Shown here: positions 11,601 through 24,700 of the stretch, piece after piece
Numbering within the stretch: position 1 is the stretch's first letter
How the letters are laid out: each line of letters begins with the position of its first letter
Assembly (NCBI RefSeq): GCF_905163445.1
Contig: NC_053182.1
Span: 20,047,501 to 20,111,500 of the forward strand
Source of the DNA: Pararge aegeria
Lineage: Eukaryota > Arthropoda > Insecta > Lepidoptera > Nymphalidae
Reading direction: 5' to 3'
Length of the DNA stretch: 64,000 nucleotides
Program-made: the position numbers and the translations under genes
The notes under the pieces: generated by a model
Seen by the model: the letters and a program-made list of their open reading frames with translations, nothing else
Database searches by the model: none
What the model was told of the DNA's origin: nothing

Positions 11601-14600
11601 CGTACCCTGTAGTGGGGCTGTAAGGGTTGATATGATGATGATGAAGAAAAAAAATACACTTTCGATGTACCTGTCTGTCTGCCACGGAGGGCGCGTTGTG
11701 TGCGGGCGACTGCGCGCGTGATTGCTGCACTGCCGCGCGGGTTTGCTCGCGCCACCACGACACCTCCTTCTCCAGCACCCTGCGTCACAGCCGGGACAGT
11801 GTTACAGAGCATCATCAGCGACATATTATTAACACTATATGTGTGGGGTGTAGTCCATTGTGCTGTGTTGATAAATGATAGAGATTGCTAGAGATTGATA
11901 AATGGACTGTATTTCTAATGATATAATAATAATGATATGTTGAGTCGACCGTTATTGTTCCGGTCGTCGTTTCAGTCAATGGTCTTCTCGCGAAAAGCTT
12001 CGATTTCGGTTGTTGGATCAAGGGTCGGATACAGAAGGCAGTAGTCCTTGAAACGGCTCGTATTGTGAGGAGGTTCCTCACTCTGGAGCCCTGACCGCCG
12101 GTTGCTTGGGCATTCAAAAGCCCCGCAAGCGGAGGTTTTTTTTTAAATTTTTGTAAGCATTGTTAAGAATGAAAAAAAAAATATGAAAATCAATAAATGA
12201 TAGAAAAAGATAAATAAATAAATATACTACGACAATACACACATCGCCATCTAGCCCCAAAGTAAGCGTAGCTTGTGTTATGGGTACTAAGATAGCTATT
12301 GAATATTTTAATGAATATAATAGAAATAAATACTTATAATAAACACCTAGAAACTGAAAAACAATCATGTTAATCACACAAATTTTCCAGTCGTGGAAAT
12401 CGAACCCACGGCCAAGGACTCAGAAAGCAAGGTCGCTGCCCACTGCGCCAGCCGGCCGTCCATAGACATAATAGGGAGAATGTCGGATGTAGTATTACAG
12501 GATTTGGTTTCACATAGTACTTATAAGGTGCCTTCTTGGAATTTATCTCATTTTGAAGTGTTTAATAATTACAATACATTACCAAAAACATTAAAACTCT
12601 AGTTCGCCGGATTTCAGAGTTACATGCAAATGAAGTTCGTGAATTAAGGTTATTTTTGACACATGCGATTATTGTACCTTATATTGATGGTACTGTTCAC
12701 AATATATTAGAACCACTAATCTATTTCATTAAAAGATTTTTTAACCGTCGAAGTTAATTGGTGAAAGCGCTCAGGCCGCTATTGCCCGAGAGTCGCAGGT
12801 TCAAATCCTGTCGGTTACGGTTAAACTTTTATATGCATTTTAAATTTATAAATATAATACATAGTTATATATATGCTATCGCGGATTTTGTTTAGGCATT
12901 ACCAAGCTCTACAACTTTTCTATAGAACTCAATCATATATGTCTCAGCGTTACGGCAGCGTTCGTAAGAAACGATTTCTATCGACCGTTTTTTGTCTGAC
13001 TTACTTTGTAAATCTACTCCCACAAAAAGTTCTATTCAGTTTTCGGGTCATATAGCCTATGACACTCCACAATAACATAGTTATCTATGGATGAAATAGT
13101 TTTAAAATCGGTTCAGTAGATCCAGAGATTACCCGTTACAACGTCACGAACTCACAAACGTTACCTCTTTATAGTATTAGTATAGATATTAAAAAGTAGG
13201 ATAGGCAGTGCTTTAGTGCTCGTATAAAGTGCACGGCACTGCGCCTCCTCGCGGCCACTGACCCGTGCACGACGTCCTTGATCTGAGCGGCGAACACCTG
13301 CGGGTTGTGCGGCGCGGCCTGCGCAAGCGCATCGGCGTGGCGCTCCAGCGCGCTGCGCAGCGACGCCGCGGCCGCCGCGCCGCCGCGCTCGGCCGCCGCG
13401 CGCGCCGCCGCCTCCGTGTTCGCCGCGACTGCGTTGCATTTTCATTTTAGTTCCTCAAGGCAAAGTCAAAGTCAAAGTCAAAGTCAAAGTCAAATATTTC
13501 TTTATTCAAATAGGCACATACTTTTGATGCGTACATTACATGTAAAATATAACACATGTAAGGTCACTTGCATTTTCGTCAAGGTAAAATGCCATTCTTA
13601 GCTAGATTATCGATACTAAATGATGTGCAAATCCATAAAATGTATCTCTAAATTATAAAAGACCTTAGTCATCAATCCTTCCATGTTCGACAAAATTTGA
13701 GTAGTATTCTTCTTGGATAAGTCGGTACGGGCACGAAAGTTGGAAGGACTGGCGACTAAAGCGACGCGGGGAAAGAAGATGATAGAAAATAAAAGACGGC
13801 GCGGGGCGTCATCGGGCGTTTGGGATTTTTTTGGGGATATTTCTAAAAAGAAAGAGGAGAAGGAAATAGGGAGAAGCTTATAACAGTAAAAGAGTAATTA
13901 TCTTATGAGTTTAAAATGGAAAATATAAGAAGTATGTTATTACCGTAATTGATGAAATATATGTTTGGTGTATGATACTGAGATTGGTCTTTTATTTGGA
14001 CTGGAGTAATTCTAATACATAGAAGTGAGTTGTAGGCGATAAATACATTCGTCAACTTTAAACTAAAGCTCCGAGGGTTCCAAACGCACCCTGGTCTAAG
14101 AAGAAGCCCACAACAAACTTAGCCGGTTGAATACTGCACTATAGTTGCGTGAAAAATGTAAAGTTAAAAATTAATAATGTCTTTGCACTCGGAATTGTTC
14201 TTAATGTTCAAAACTTTAACCGACTCGAAAAACACTGACTCATTTCCAGCAACTGAACTATAACGAACACTGTCAAATGTCATCTATTTTTTTTTGTTAC
14301 CACAATCTCACATTGTCACTTATAAACTATTAAAGAAGCAACCTTGTTAGAGCAATAGTTTACACCCCAGCACTTTTATCGTTGAAAGGCAAATCAAATA
14401 ACTTTTTAAAAGTAGATTGTGCTACAAGGGAGTTAAACAATCCATTTTATCCGAGATGGATTGTCACCCGACTCGAAGGCGAGGGGGAGTTAAAGATCGA
14501 AAATACTAGAACCCAGAGCCAGAAAGGCAATTATAACTTAATACTTTATGCACAAGTGCACAAAATTGAGTTCTAGTCCCCCTACATGTAGCCTAAAATA

Positions 14601-17600
14601 GGACTTACAAAAAAAATTACAATTATATTTCTTTGACGTCACAGTTTGGTGTTACTCTATATTTTTTTTATTGATATAAAATAAGAGCCATATACCTATC
14701 TCAGAATGTTATGAGGGGCCAGTGTGATTTTTTAGGCCAGATCTTCCGCGGCTGTTTTGTGAAAATTTTTTATAATCGATACTCAAGCCAAAACAATTTT
14801 TTTTTCATTTTTGTACGTCTGTCTGTTTCTCATTTCATACATTTTTTAGACTACGCCCATGGTCATGGGAGTTTGTCTATAAATTAATGGCACCAGCGAT
14901 ATCAGCGCGGCTCATATAAATAAATAAATAAATGGACCGATGATATCCGAATCGTTTTTGATATGAGATTCGCATGTGCCACATACAACACATACCCGAG
15001 AATAAACGAGATTTTCTACCGAGACTCACATTCTTTGGTCCCGTTCTGGAAGGCGTGGTTGATTTGTCTGAATATCTGCGCGTGCGCCTTTTCCATAACG
15101 GGCACAACGCTTTCGAACAAAGCCTCTCTGAATGAATCCCGCACCATTTCCGACAGAGACTTCGCGATGGCTGTACTAAGACGCTCCATTATCGTCTGTA
15201 AATAAAAGAACTGTTTTAAGAAATGAACTGTAAAAGAATGCAGAGGACCTGTGATTTTTTTTTCTTTTTATTTGTTGGGCTACCAGCGATTTTACATACA
15301 AAATAATATTTCATATTATATTGACATTCACAGAAATGAATAAATGATTATTTTTATTATTATTTGATGTGTGTTTTCTAGATAACTATTAGTGTAATTA
15401 TTAGCAAGTATGTATATAATAATAATACACCTCACCAATCGGTTTCTCTTGGTTTTACTAATCCTAAAGAGATCGCTACTAAGCGATAAGGCCGCCTATT
15501 TTATCCTACTTTTTAGGTTTCCTCTTGTTGGGTCCATTGTTTTTTTTTTCTCTTTGAGGTGTATAAATAAATTGTAGTATTAATAATAATAATGATAATG
15601 ATAATAAATTAATTTTGAATTGTTTGATGACGCATCGATCCCGTGTTCGTAGCTACTAGCTAGTATCGATAACGGGTTGCATTGCGTGCACATGTCTGTG
15701 ACAATTATAAATAACAATAATTCTATATTTTCAGGCAATAGTCCCATAAAATAGATTAGTTTTAAAGTACAATAATAATAAACCTAATGCAGATGTAAAA
15801 AAAATTAATTAACTTAAAACCTAAAATTATTGTTGCACGCAATACCGGATAGTACTTGACAAACGGATTTTTAAGGTCCTCATTTAAAGTGCAAAGGATG
15901 GTATAAGGATAGTAAGGGAACGAGGCAGCAACATCGGGATGCGAAAAGCGTTATTATACTGTATCCTTATCGCGTTATAGCTTTATGGCCCGACGAGTCG
16001 GTTTAAAATGCGTGGAGTCCCGTGTCCGTCACCTTGCTGCTGGCCAGCTTGTCGATGTTGTCGCGCAGCAGGCGGTCGGTGGCGGACAGCTTGGCGGCCA
16101 GCTCGTGCTGCAGCGCATGCGCGAGCGGCTCGAGCGCGCGCGCCGCCCCGCTGCCGGCCGCCGTCGCCGCCGCAGCGCTCGCAGCCTCGCCCACGCGCGC
16201 GATGCGCTCCCACCTACAGTTTTAATCAAATCCAAATTCATTGACGGCCGAATGGCGCAGTGGGCAGCGACCCTGCTTTCTGAGTCCATGGCCGTGGGTT
16301 CGATTCCCACAACTGGAAAATGTTTGTGTGATGAGCATGATTGTTTTTCAGTGTCTGGGTGTTTATCTGTATATGAATTATTATCAAAATTAAGCTTAAT
16401 TTGCTATACTCCGCGAAAAGCAGGAGAATCTGTGTGGTGTAATTTATAATTTCTTCAATCCTTATACTCCACACCAATGATAATATGATGTAACAAGAGA
16501 TGACACATTGCTTTTCTTGTTTCAAACGTGTCTCATTGTAATATGGACCTTTGAAAAAGTAGATCGAAACTGCAATGCTTCCTACTAGATGGCGCTACAG
16601 TCGCTATAAGACTGTTACAAAAGGCATATACTAATTCCGGCATCGACGGTGGAGGAGACCATGCCCTGTAGTGGGCCGATAATGGGTCGAAATGATGATG
16701 ATGATACTGCAACGCACCCTGGTCTACGAAGAAGCTACAAAAAACTTAGCCGGTTGTTTTTTTTTGTTATCACCATCTCACAGTGTCACTTAAAACTATT
16801 AAAGAAGCAACCTGGTTAGAGCAATAATTTACACCAAAGCAACTATTTACACCCAAGGAACTACTTTCGGGAGTTGCAGGGTGTGTACGCACCCGGCGCT
16901 GAGAGCGGTGTCGATGGTGTCCGCGGTGCGCTGCAACGACTCGTCCAGCAGCGAGCGCGGTGCTTGCATCTCGCTGCGCACTGTCGCCAGCGAGCGGGCC
17001 TGCGCGGTCATCAGCTCTGCAATAATAAAATAATAATAAAATAAAATAAAATTATTTTATTTCAGGTCGGGGACCCATATTCAAAATTGAGAGATTAACA
17101 TAAATAAAATTATATAAAAGGCACTCAGATTAAAAAAAAACAAATAAATAAAAAAACAATAATGAATTAAAATTAGAATTAATTAAATTACAATTGAAAT
17201 TCAACTATTTTATATCATTTAATGTTTAAAATCGGGTGCACTTTTTGCCAATGTTTAAAAAATACAAGCAAAATATATGCAATGGCGAAGTCACCTCCAT
17301 TTATTCATTTATTTATACTCTTTATTTGCACACAAATAAAAATATACAGAAGAAGGATAAAAAAAAACACAGACAGAAGAAGTATACAAAAGGCGGCCTT
17401 ATCGCTTCTTAGCGATCTCTTCCAGGCTGCTTTAGGATTAGGAAAACAAAAGGATAACATACTGCAGGTTGTGCATATTAAAAAAAAATACATTCTAATA
17501 ACTACATACTCATACTTGAATGTTCAAGGTATTCGGCAAATAACTCTTTCCTTCGTGCGTGCAATGCTCTCAACAGCAAATTTAGTGAGACGGACATTTC

Positions 17601-18767
17601 CAACGTCAAAATTGGCACTTTTAGGAAAATAATCATGGCAAAATAAGTATTACGGAGATTTGGAGCGATGATAGCCTAGTGGATAGGAGTCTGACTTCGC
17701 TTTCGTGGGGCTGAGGTCGAATCTCAGCACGCACCTCTAACTTTTCTAAGTTATGTGCGTTATAAGGAATTAAAATATCACTTGCTTCAAAGGTGAAGGA
17801 AAACATCGTGAGGTAACCTGCATGCCTAAAAGTTCTCCATAACGTTCTCAAAGGCGTGTGAATCCGCGCTGGGCCATATCGTGGTGGACTACGCTTTTAA
17901 CCCCTCCTCAGCATGGTGGACTACGGCCAGGATGTATCCCATTCTAAGAGAAGACTCGTGCCCTATTGTGGGCCGGTAATGGGTTTATATGATGATGATA
18001 AAATAAGCATTTCTTGTTTTCGTCTTTTTTAAATTTTATTTTACTGTCTAAATTACGCTTGGTACTTAATTCCTAAGCAATTGTGGTTAATGTTATCATT
18101 TATGTATAACTAAGTTCTATTACTCTTACGTGTAATAGTACTATTTGTGTACCTTCAAAAGCTAATAAATAAATAAAAATATCTAACGCCCGTTCTCACT
18201 CATAACGGACAAGGCTGAGTAACGTCTAATTTCACCAGGTAAATCGATTTTCACGGGGCAGCTACAACCTAACTTGTCTACGGTTTTTGTCACAAGGTAA
18301 TGGTATTTGTAATTCATATTTTTCAATTTTCCTTTAAAGTTAATAAAAAGAGTCGAATTTATATTTTGCTTATCTATCAAGTGTCAATTTAAGAGTTCAA
18401 ATGACCTTGAATTAAAAAAATTGCATCACTTACGGGTAATATTAACAATATTTACGACTATTACCTGTAAGATGAACTATATTCTCTTCCTAATTCCGAT
18501 ATATTTAGAGTTCCTAAGTTAACAACTTACCAGTCAGATTATCCAGTTTTTCTTCAAGCGACTGCAAGCGTAGCTTGGTGTCTTCATCTATGACGTATCG
18601 CTCGGGCACGCTTACGACGACATCGCTCACTGGCGGAGCGCTTGGAACGACGAGCGGTATCAGCGGCGCACTAAGCGACTGCGTGCTCGACTTCTCGCTT
18701 GACGCTTTGCGCTGGTTCGCTTCTGTTATCTGCGCGAGCGATATTGCTGGCCAGGATGTGTCGCTGT
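8693..18767 (-). CDS. Edc4: Edc4 exons 17-24: helical region and conserved C-terminal domain
   Basis: Residues about 682-1146. Exon 17 ends in a helix-like stretch (LRLQSLEEKLDNLT). Exons 18-22 are alanine-rich and predicted helical (LEPLAHALQHELAAKL, LLRDNIDKLASSK, FREALFESVVPVMEKA, IFRQINHAFQNGTKE). Exons 23-24 carry the C-terminal domain (MMSGDVNGAFQLALSASDL, GRVFGPPCRLKQHVLLS, LVQQLAADMAKDTHLKH, YLEEAIMNLDTSNPMTREH), which in orthologues gives P-body targeting and Dcp2 binding. Between exons 19 and 20 the donor AAG|GTGACG gives the same spacing as the human protein. The stop is TGA after VKSTA. Confidence 0.94.
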
Positions 18768-21700
18768 CTGAAAAAGATGGAGTTATGAGATCTTGGTGAA
18801 AACGAAGATGGGGGAAGTAGTAGTCAAAGAAGGAATTATTGGATATTTGATATCCAGTAAATAAAATAGTCTTATATTATAATTTCTTCCTTTTCTTAGC
18901 AAAGAATGCTATCCAGATTGTAAATATAAAAGTTTTAGTTTAATACGATATTCTTAAAATCAAGAAAAATCTGCTTAGTAACACTTATCGTCTGTTGCGA
19001 TTAGAGTCCTAGTCTAGTCCATATTTAAAAAAAAAAGTATTCTACTAACGACAAGATGGTTCGGCCAGTAGAAGGAAACCTTGCATATTCTACCCAAGAT
19101 GGATAGCCGAAATAAATGCCAAATTAAGACCTTTATCAATAGTTGACTTCCTTCGGTTCGGTTCATTATGATCTTCAGAAATGAAACAATGTAATGGTTT
19201 CTGTCTAACGTGTAGTAAGAGTCGTCAAAACAAAACAATAAATAAAGTCCATTACGTCACCACTAAATCAAAATGGCGGAGTACATTAGCCACAAATACT
19301 ATAATCGGTATTTGAATACTGACTTGCATGTGTGAGTTTGGCGGGTGGCGGCGGTTTTTCCGGTGAGTTGAACAAATCAGCGCTGAAGAATTGTCCGGTT
19401 GGCACCAGACTGTCTGTCACGGGCGCGACGGTTTCTGTCGCTGCCTCTGTTTCTTGACTGGTGTCCTGTTTTGTGGCGTCTTCTACTTCCTAACGTCGGA
19501 AGGATAGCAGTAAATTAAAGGCAAAGGTACCCTGTACGGGGAATCGAAAGTCAGTTACTTCTCATACAAGCTAACTTGTATCAGCACTTATATATAGTAA
19601 AAAAGTTTGCAATGGTAATAGGTTGATATGATGATAATGATAACAAGTGTAGTAGCAGTTTAAAGTGGTCTGATTAAATTCAAAACTAATGTATTAAGTT
19701 GGCAACAAACAATTTATTTTATAATTTTTATTCACTAGCTGACCCGTGCAACTTCGTCTGCACCATATCGGTTATTACCGGAAAACACAAATAAAATGAC
19801 ATTTTCTAAAAATTAATCTTAGCTAGATCGATTTATCACCCCCGAAACGATTTTCATGAAATATAGTATACAGGGGTATACTAGATTTCATGAAAACTGT
19901 TAGAGCCGATTTCGAGATTCCAATTATATATATACATGAATTGCTTGTTTAAAGATATAAGATTTTATATTTATTGGGTATAAATTCTTCGATAAAGCCA
20001 ATATAAACTGCGTTGCGTCAAGAACGAGTTTATAGATAGCCTTTTAAGTGAATAAGGTAGAAATTATAGAACAATAAAGGCCCGAAGTGTAGTATATGAT
20101 GTGAACATTCTTACCATGTCTGTGAAGAAGGGCTGGTCGTTGTGTCCCATGATCTCTTGAACTTCGCGGCTCGGGCTGGAGCCGCCGGATGCTTTGTTCT
20201 CCGGACCAAGGGGTACCTCTTCATTTAAACCTGAACCATACCACACTGTGATCCTAATACACTCTAACGTTGAAGTATAATAAGCTAGAACGAGTTAATT
20301 GGCCGAAAAAAATCTTATGCTTCAGACATTAGACATGACGTTTGGACATACATAATTTGATTCTAACATGAGCGGCATAAGGTCAATTTTGGTATGACGG
20401 TATAGTGTTTCGATTTGCGAAAGGCACTTAACGTGCAAATATATGCTGAATTTCATATAGTCGTTCTTTAGCATACATGACAATTTACTCAATTCAAAAA
20501 CAAAACAAAATTCATTTATTTCAAGTAGGCCTATATAAGCACTTTTGTAACGTCAAGTCTGTCTGTTTGTAGTGACTCTACCACCAGTCTACCGCAATGA
20601 CTATTATCTATCAGTAAAACAAAAAATATTAATTTAAAATATATAATACAACATGTAACTGAATTGCGAAGAAGAAGAAGAAACACTTTATTGCACTTAT
20701 AACATACAGGAAAAGAAACAGTAAGGAGTATACAGTACACAATGTAGACATGCAAAGGCGGCCTTATTGCTGCAAGCAAATGATATTTAAGGATGAATAA
20801 GTATATTTCATAAGGAATCACCCTGTAAAAATATTAAAAAAATATTTTACCACACAAATTAATTCAAAACATTCTAAGTGTTTACTTATGAGAATCCTAT
20901 TGAAGATAAAAGACCGACACGTGTATAGTACCCACGCTACGCGACGCGTACCTAATAAAGTTACTGGAGTCACTTGATATTAGTTTTGCATGTGATGTTA
21001 GGGCTGTATCTGATTTATTTGAGTAAAAAGCATGGCAGCGGTTTACTCAAAAACTAGTAGCGTTTCAAACAGACAGTTAAATAATGAAGCTCTAAAGCAC
21101 GTAGAGTAATGTAAGAAGTTTTCATTTACAAGTTGTATGTATAAAATATATGGTCAGTTGTAAAACAAGCTGTAAGCAAACATTGATTAAAAGATAGTTA
21201 AAAGTTTACCTCCGGACAGTATAGACTTGTTTGAGATGTCAGGTGTAGCAGACAGAGGCGGGTCGTCGTCTTCACGCTTGCCCGGCGAACTGGGAAACGA
21301 GTAAGTACTTATTCACCTTACATTTAAAGACTAAGCAACGAGTCTAGCGGGCAAAATTGCGTATTACTTGCAACCAATCACGAAGCTCTTGTTTCAATCG
21401 GCGCCGCTTGTGATTGGGCGCAAATTTGCACGTCATCGAGAACATGGGTTTGACCTTGACTTCACCTTTTACCATTTGTGTATCTATTTATAAATATCTA
21501 TTTATTTTCTTACAAGCTTTCCCAATTACTTAATTTTTACTACCTTACTAAACATTGCTTTCTCTTTCCGCCATTTGTAATTAGACATTTGAAAGAAGAA
21601 GACGAAGAATTGTGCCAGCGACTCACACTTACTAGCTTCTTCTTTTTCTTACTCCCTTTTATATAGATAAGTTATTATTGGGGTAAGATATGAGGGTTTA

Positions 21701-24700
21701 CAGTAAAAACTTACAGTTAAAACGTTTGAAATGAATGCATGCATTTTTCCTTGCTTTTAAACAAAGGCGGTTTAATTTAATCTTAATGTTTTGTTTGTTG
21801 TCATCGTAATTACCAACGCTCTAACCGCTTGGTTATCCAACGCTTCCGTGAAGATGGTGTCCTTTGTAAGTTATAAATACCTGAAAGCATCTGGAGTCAT
21901 CAGGTTTAGTGGCGGTGGTAATGACGAGGGTGACTCCGGTCGAGGACCCATCAAACTGCCTGGTTGCGTCTGCAAGGAATTGGTAACATACCAATAATAT
22001 TAGGGTAACAGAACTTGTAATAGAAAAACAGATCACTTTGTTGTTGGTCTGACACAGGTTCTTTGGCTTGAGGTAATATGTTGAAATGTATACTAAAAAC
22101 TTGAGTCAATGGCCTCTTATTGATGTTGGCATGGTATGGTCATGTAATGCGAATGGAATCATGCTACCAGAAGAACGTTACATAGTTATATGGCAGGACA
22201 AAGAAACAGAGGAAGACCAAGGAAGAGATGGATGGATTGTGTGAAAGAGGATATGGGTGTGAAAGAAATGGACAGTGAGTTGACTGCTTGTGCCAACACT
22301 ACATTGTGACGAATAAGGGCCAGAAGAAAGGGCCTCCTATGTAAAAATTGTTTAGCTAAATAAATAATAGTAGGAAACGTTCAAGGTTTACGATACAGAA
22401 CGGATGGGAGTTTGGCTCTTGGTTGGTTCATTGTATCTCATGGTTCCGAAGGTCATTTTGGACCTGCCAATTCAAGCAATGAAACATTATTTGTTGTTCT
22501 TCTATTGTTCCTACCTGAGGCGTGATGTTTAAGCCTCAATGTGCCTGTAATTATGCCCTGATTGTAATTAAACCTTGGCGGCAGAAATAAGGTGGGTAGT
22601 ACTTCAACGACCGAGCTGTCTCGCAAAGCTCTACTACTCTTGGTTAGCTCTACCACTATTAGAGTGGTTGTCACCGCGTAATTTATAATGTATTTTGCTT
22701 TGTTATTTTGCTAAAGTTCTTGTGGCAGCCTCCACGACCAACTTGATGGCGCAACAAAGATTATGCATCGCGCTACCGAAATATTCACAATAATTAACTT
22801 ATTTATTCGGGATTCCTTCCGACATGTACCGAAGGAATATCTTTATATTGTTACGGTCCCCGAAAATTTACTGTTCCCTGAAATTAGTTAAGGAACCAAA
22901 GTTTTATATTAGCTTGAATACAAGTATTTTATTTAATCACCTGCGATCTCATGAGTAGATTCTTGAGCTGCTGAGTCTGTTGCTGTATGATGCTGGACGG
23001 CAGCGCGCCGGGCGCCTCCGCCTCGCCGTCCTCCAGCGTGAGCTCTTCGAGATCTGACCAATTATTATTTTATATACAACCAGTTTCCTTCCGCAAGGAA
23101 TTCCTGTTATTCAAGGAAAAAAACAATTTCTCGGGAGTAACAGTCTGTTTTCCCCGACAGATTTCGGCCAGTATTGTCAATCTTAAGAGAGATTTACCAA
23201 CTACGCGGGAGAAATTAGAGTGCACAAGTGTGTACGTAATCATCCCCCTGCGTCCCTTCACTCTCATAGTCCTATGGGACGGACAGATCCCACACGACCG
23301 GAAAGAGTTCTGGCGCATGTTAACTTGGCACGGGGATGAATCACCATCAATTTTCGTTTCTGATGCCTACTGCTAGGATGTGGAACGCCCGCCCGGCAAC
23401 TATGTTTTCTGCCACGTATAAGTTGAGTACCTTCGAGGCTTCAAAAAAACAAATCCAAACTGTGGGTAGAACCCAACGAGGTGGACAGAAGACGTGTCGC
23501 TGGGAGCCGCTGGAAACAAGTGGACGTCTGCGGGTGAACTGTTACCGTGCAGCGGCAGGACGCGGTCGGCCGGCGCGGGCGGCTCGTACACCAGCTCGGC
23601 CTCCTGCAGGTTGGTGGGGTGCACGATGTACAGGCGCACGCGCACGCGAGCGCCGCCGCCGCCCGCCGAGCCGTTGCCGTCCTCCTGTTGGCAGAATCCA
23701 TTCACTTACATACGGCCGCCTTTGTGCCGTGCCGTCTTGGCCCGGGCCGCATTTTGTAATGTTTATCAAACGTGTGCGTACTTAAGTACACGCGTTAGAA
23801 TTTATACTTCTTTGGCGTAACGAGATAAAAATCTTTTCAAAAATTTTATTTGTCTTCGTTTGTAAAGAAAACGACACTAACGATAGAATAAAGGTATTTA
23901 ATGCATTGAAACGGGAATGAGCCGGTTGGAGATCGATGGTGGAGATGAAATTTGTTGGTATGGCGTACACGGTGAGAAAATAGGGTGAAGAGAAAAAAAA
24001 TTCAGAACTAAATTTTTCTCCTAAATTCTATTGATTTTGCATGTCGTATGTTAAATGCTAGATGTAAACCTCCCTTTCCGTGAGCTAGATGGAAGATGAG
24101 GTATTCGGCAAATATATTTTTTTTGCGAGTGCAATACTTTCAATAACAAATATAGTGAGACGGACATTTTTCACGTCAAAATTTGCACTTTTAGGAAAAT
24201 AATTATGGCAAAATAAATATTATAAGCTCTTTAAGTTTTGTTTTTTTTTATTTTTTTTTATTTAATTTAAGCTTACGTGATTGATTCCTAAGCAATTCTT
24301 GGTTAAAGTTATCGTTTATGTATAACTGAGTTGTGGAAACTTCATTGGTTTATGTGATAAAAAAGAAGGCATTATTCTTATTTGTACGGTTTGCTTCCCG
24401 TGAAAAGCTAATAAGTGAAGAACGCTTCCCGTTATAAACTCTAGATGATTTTTATATTTTTATTGGAATACAACGTGTAAATGAAAACCGAAATAATACT
24501 TCAGAGGCTATAGACGTCCATTATCTACTGTCTCCAAGACTTACCTGTTACGACGTTGTAAACGAAACGATGATAATTTTCGAGTAAACCATTGCCATAG
24601 TTTTTACTCAAAGTAATCAGATACAGCCCTAACATCACATGCTAAATAAGAATTAAATTACTCCTGTCAATTTAATAGGTACGCGACGCGTAGCGTAGGT

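Noticed and set aside
16018..16035. Edc4 exon 19 extending to include VTDT after SSK
   Set aside because: There is no GT/GC donor after that point, and the AAG|GTGACG donor gives exactly the orthologue's spacing to the next conserved block.
15985..16449. 154-codon plus-strand frame
   Set aside because: Antisense to Edc4 exon 19 and running on into a SINE; no protein motifs.
19324..19331. GC-AG splice donor (GCAAGT) for Edc4 exon 16
   Set aside because: Using it would break the phase; the overlapping GTCAGT four bases later restores it.
23336..23820. Overlapping 100-150-codon frames around Edc4 exon 11
   Set aside because: They are frames of an RTE remnant and the reverse of the exon; only the minus-strand frame with RVRVRLYIVHPTNLQ fits Edc4.
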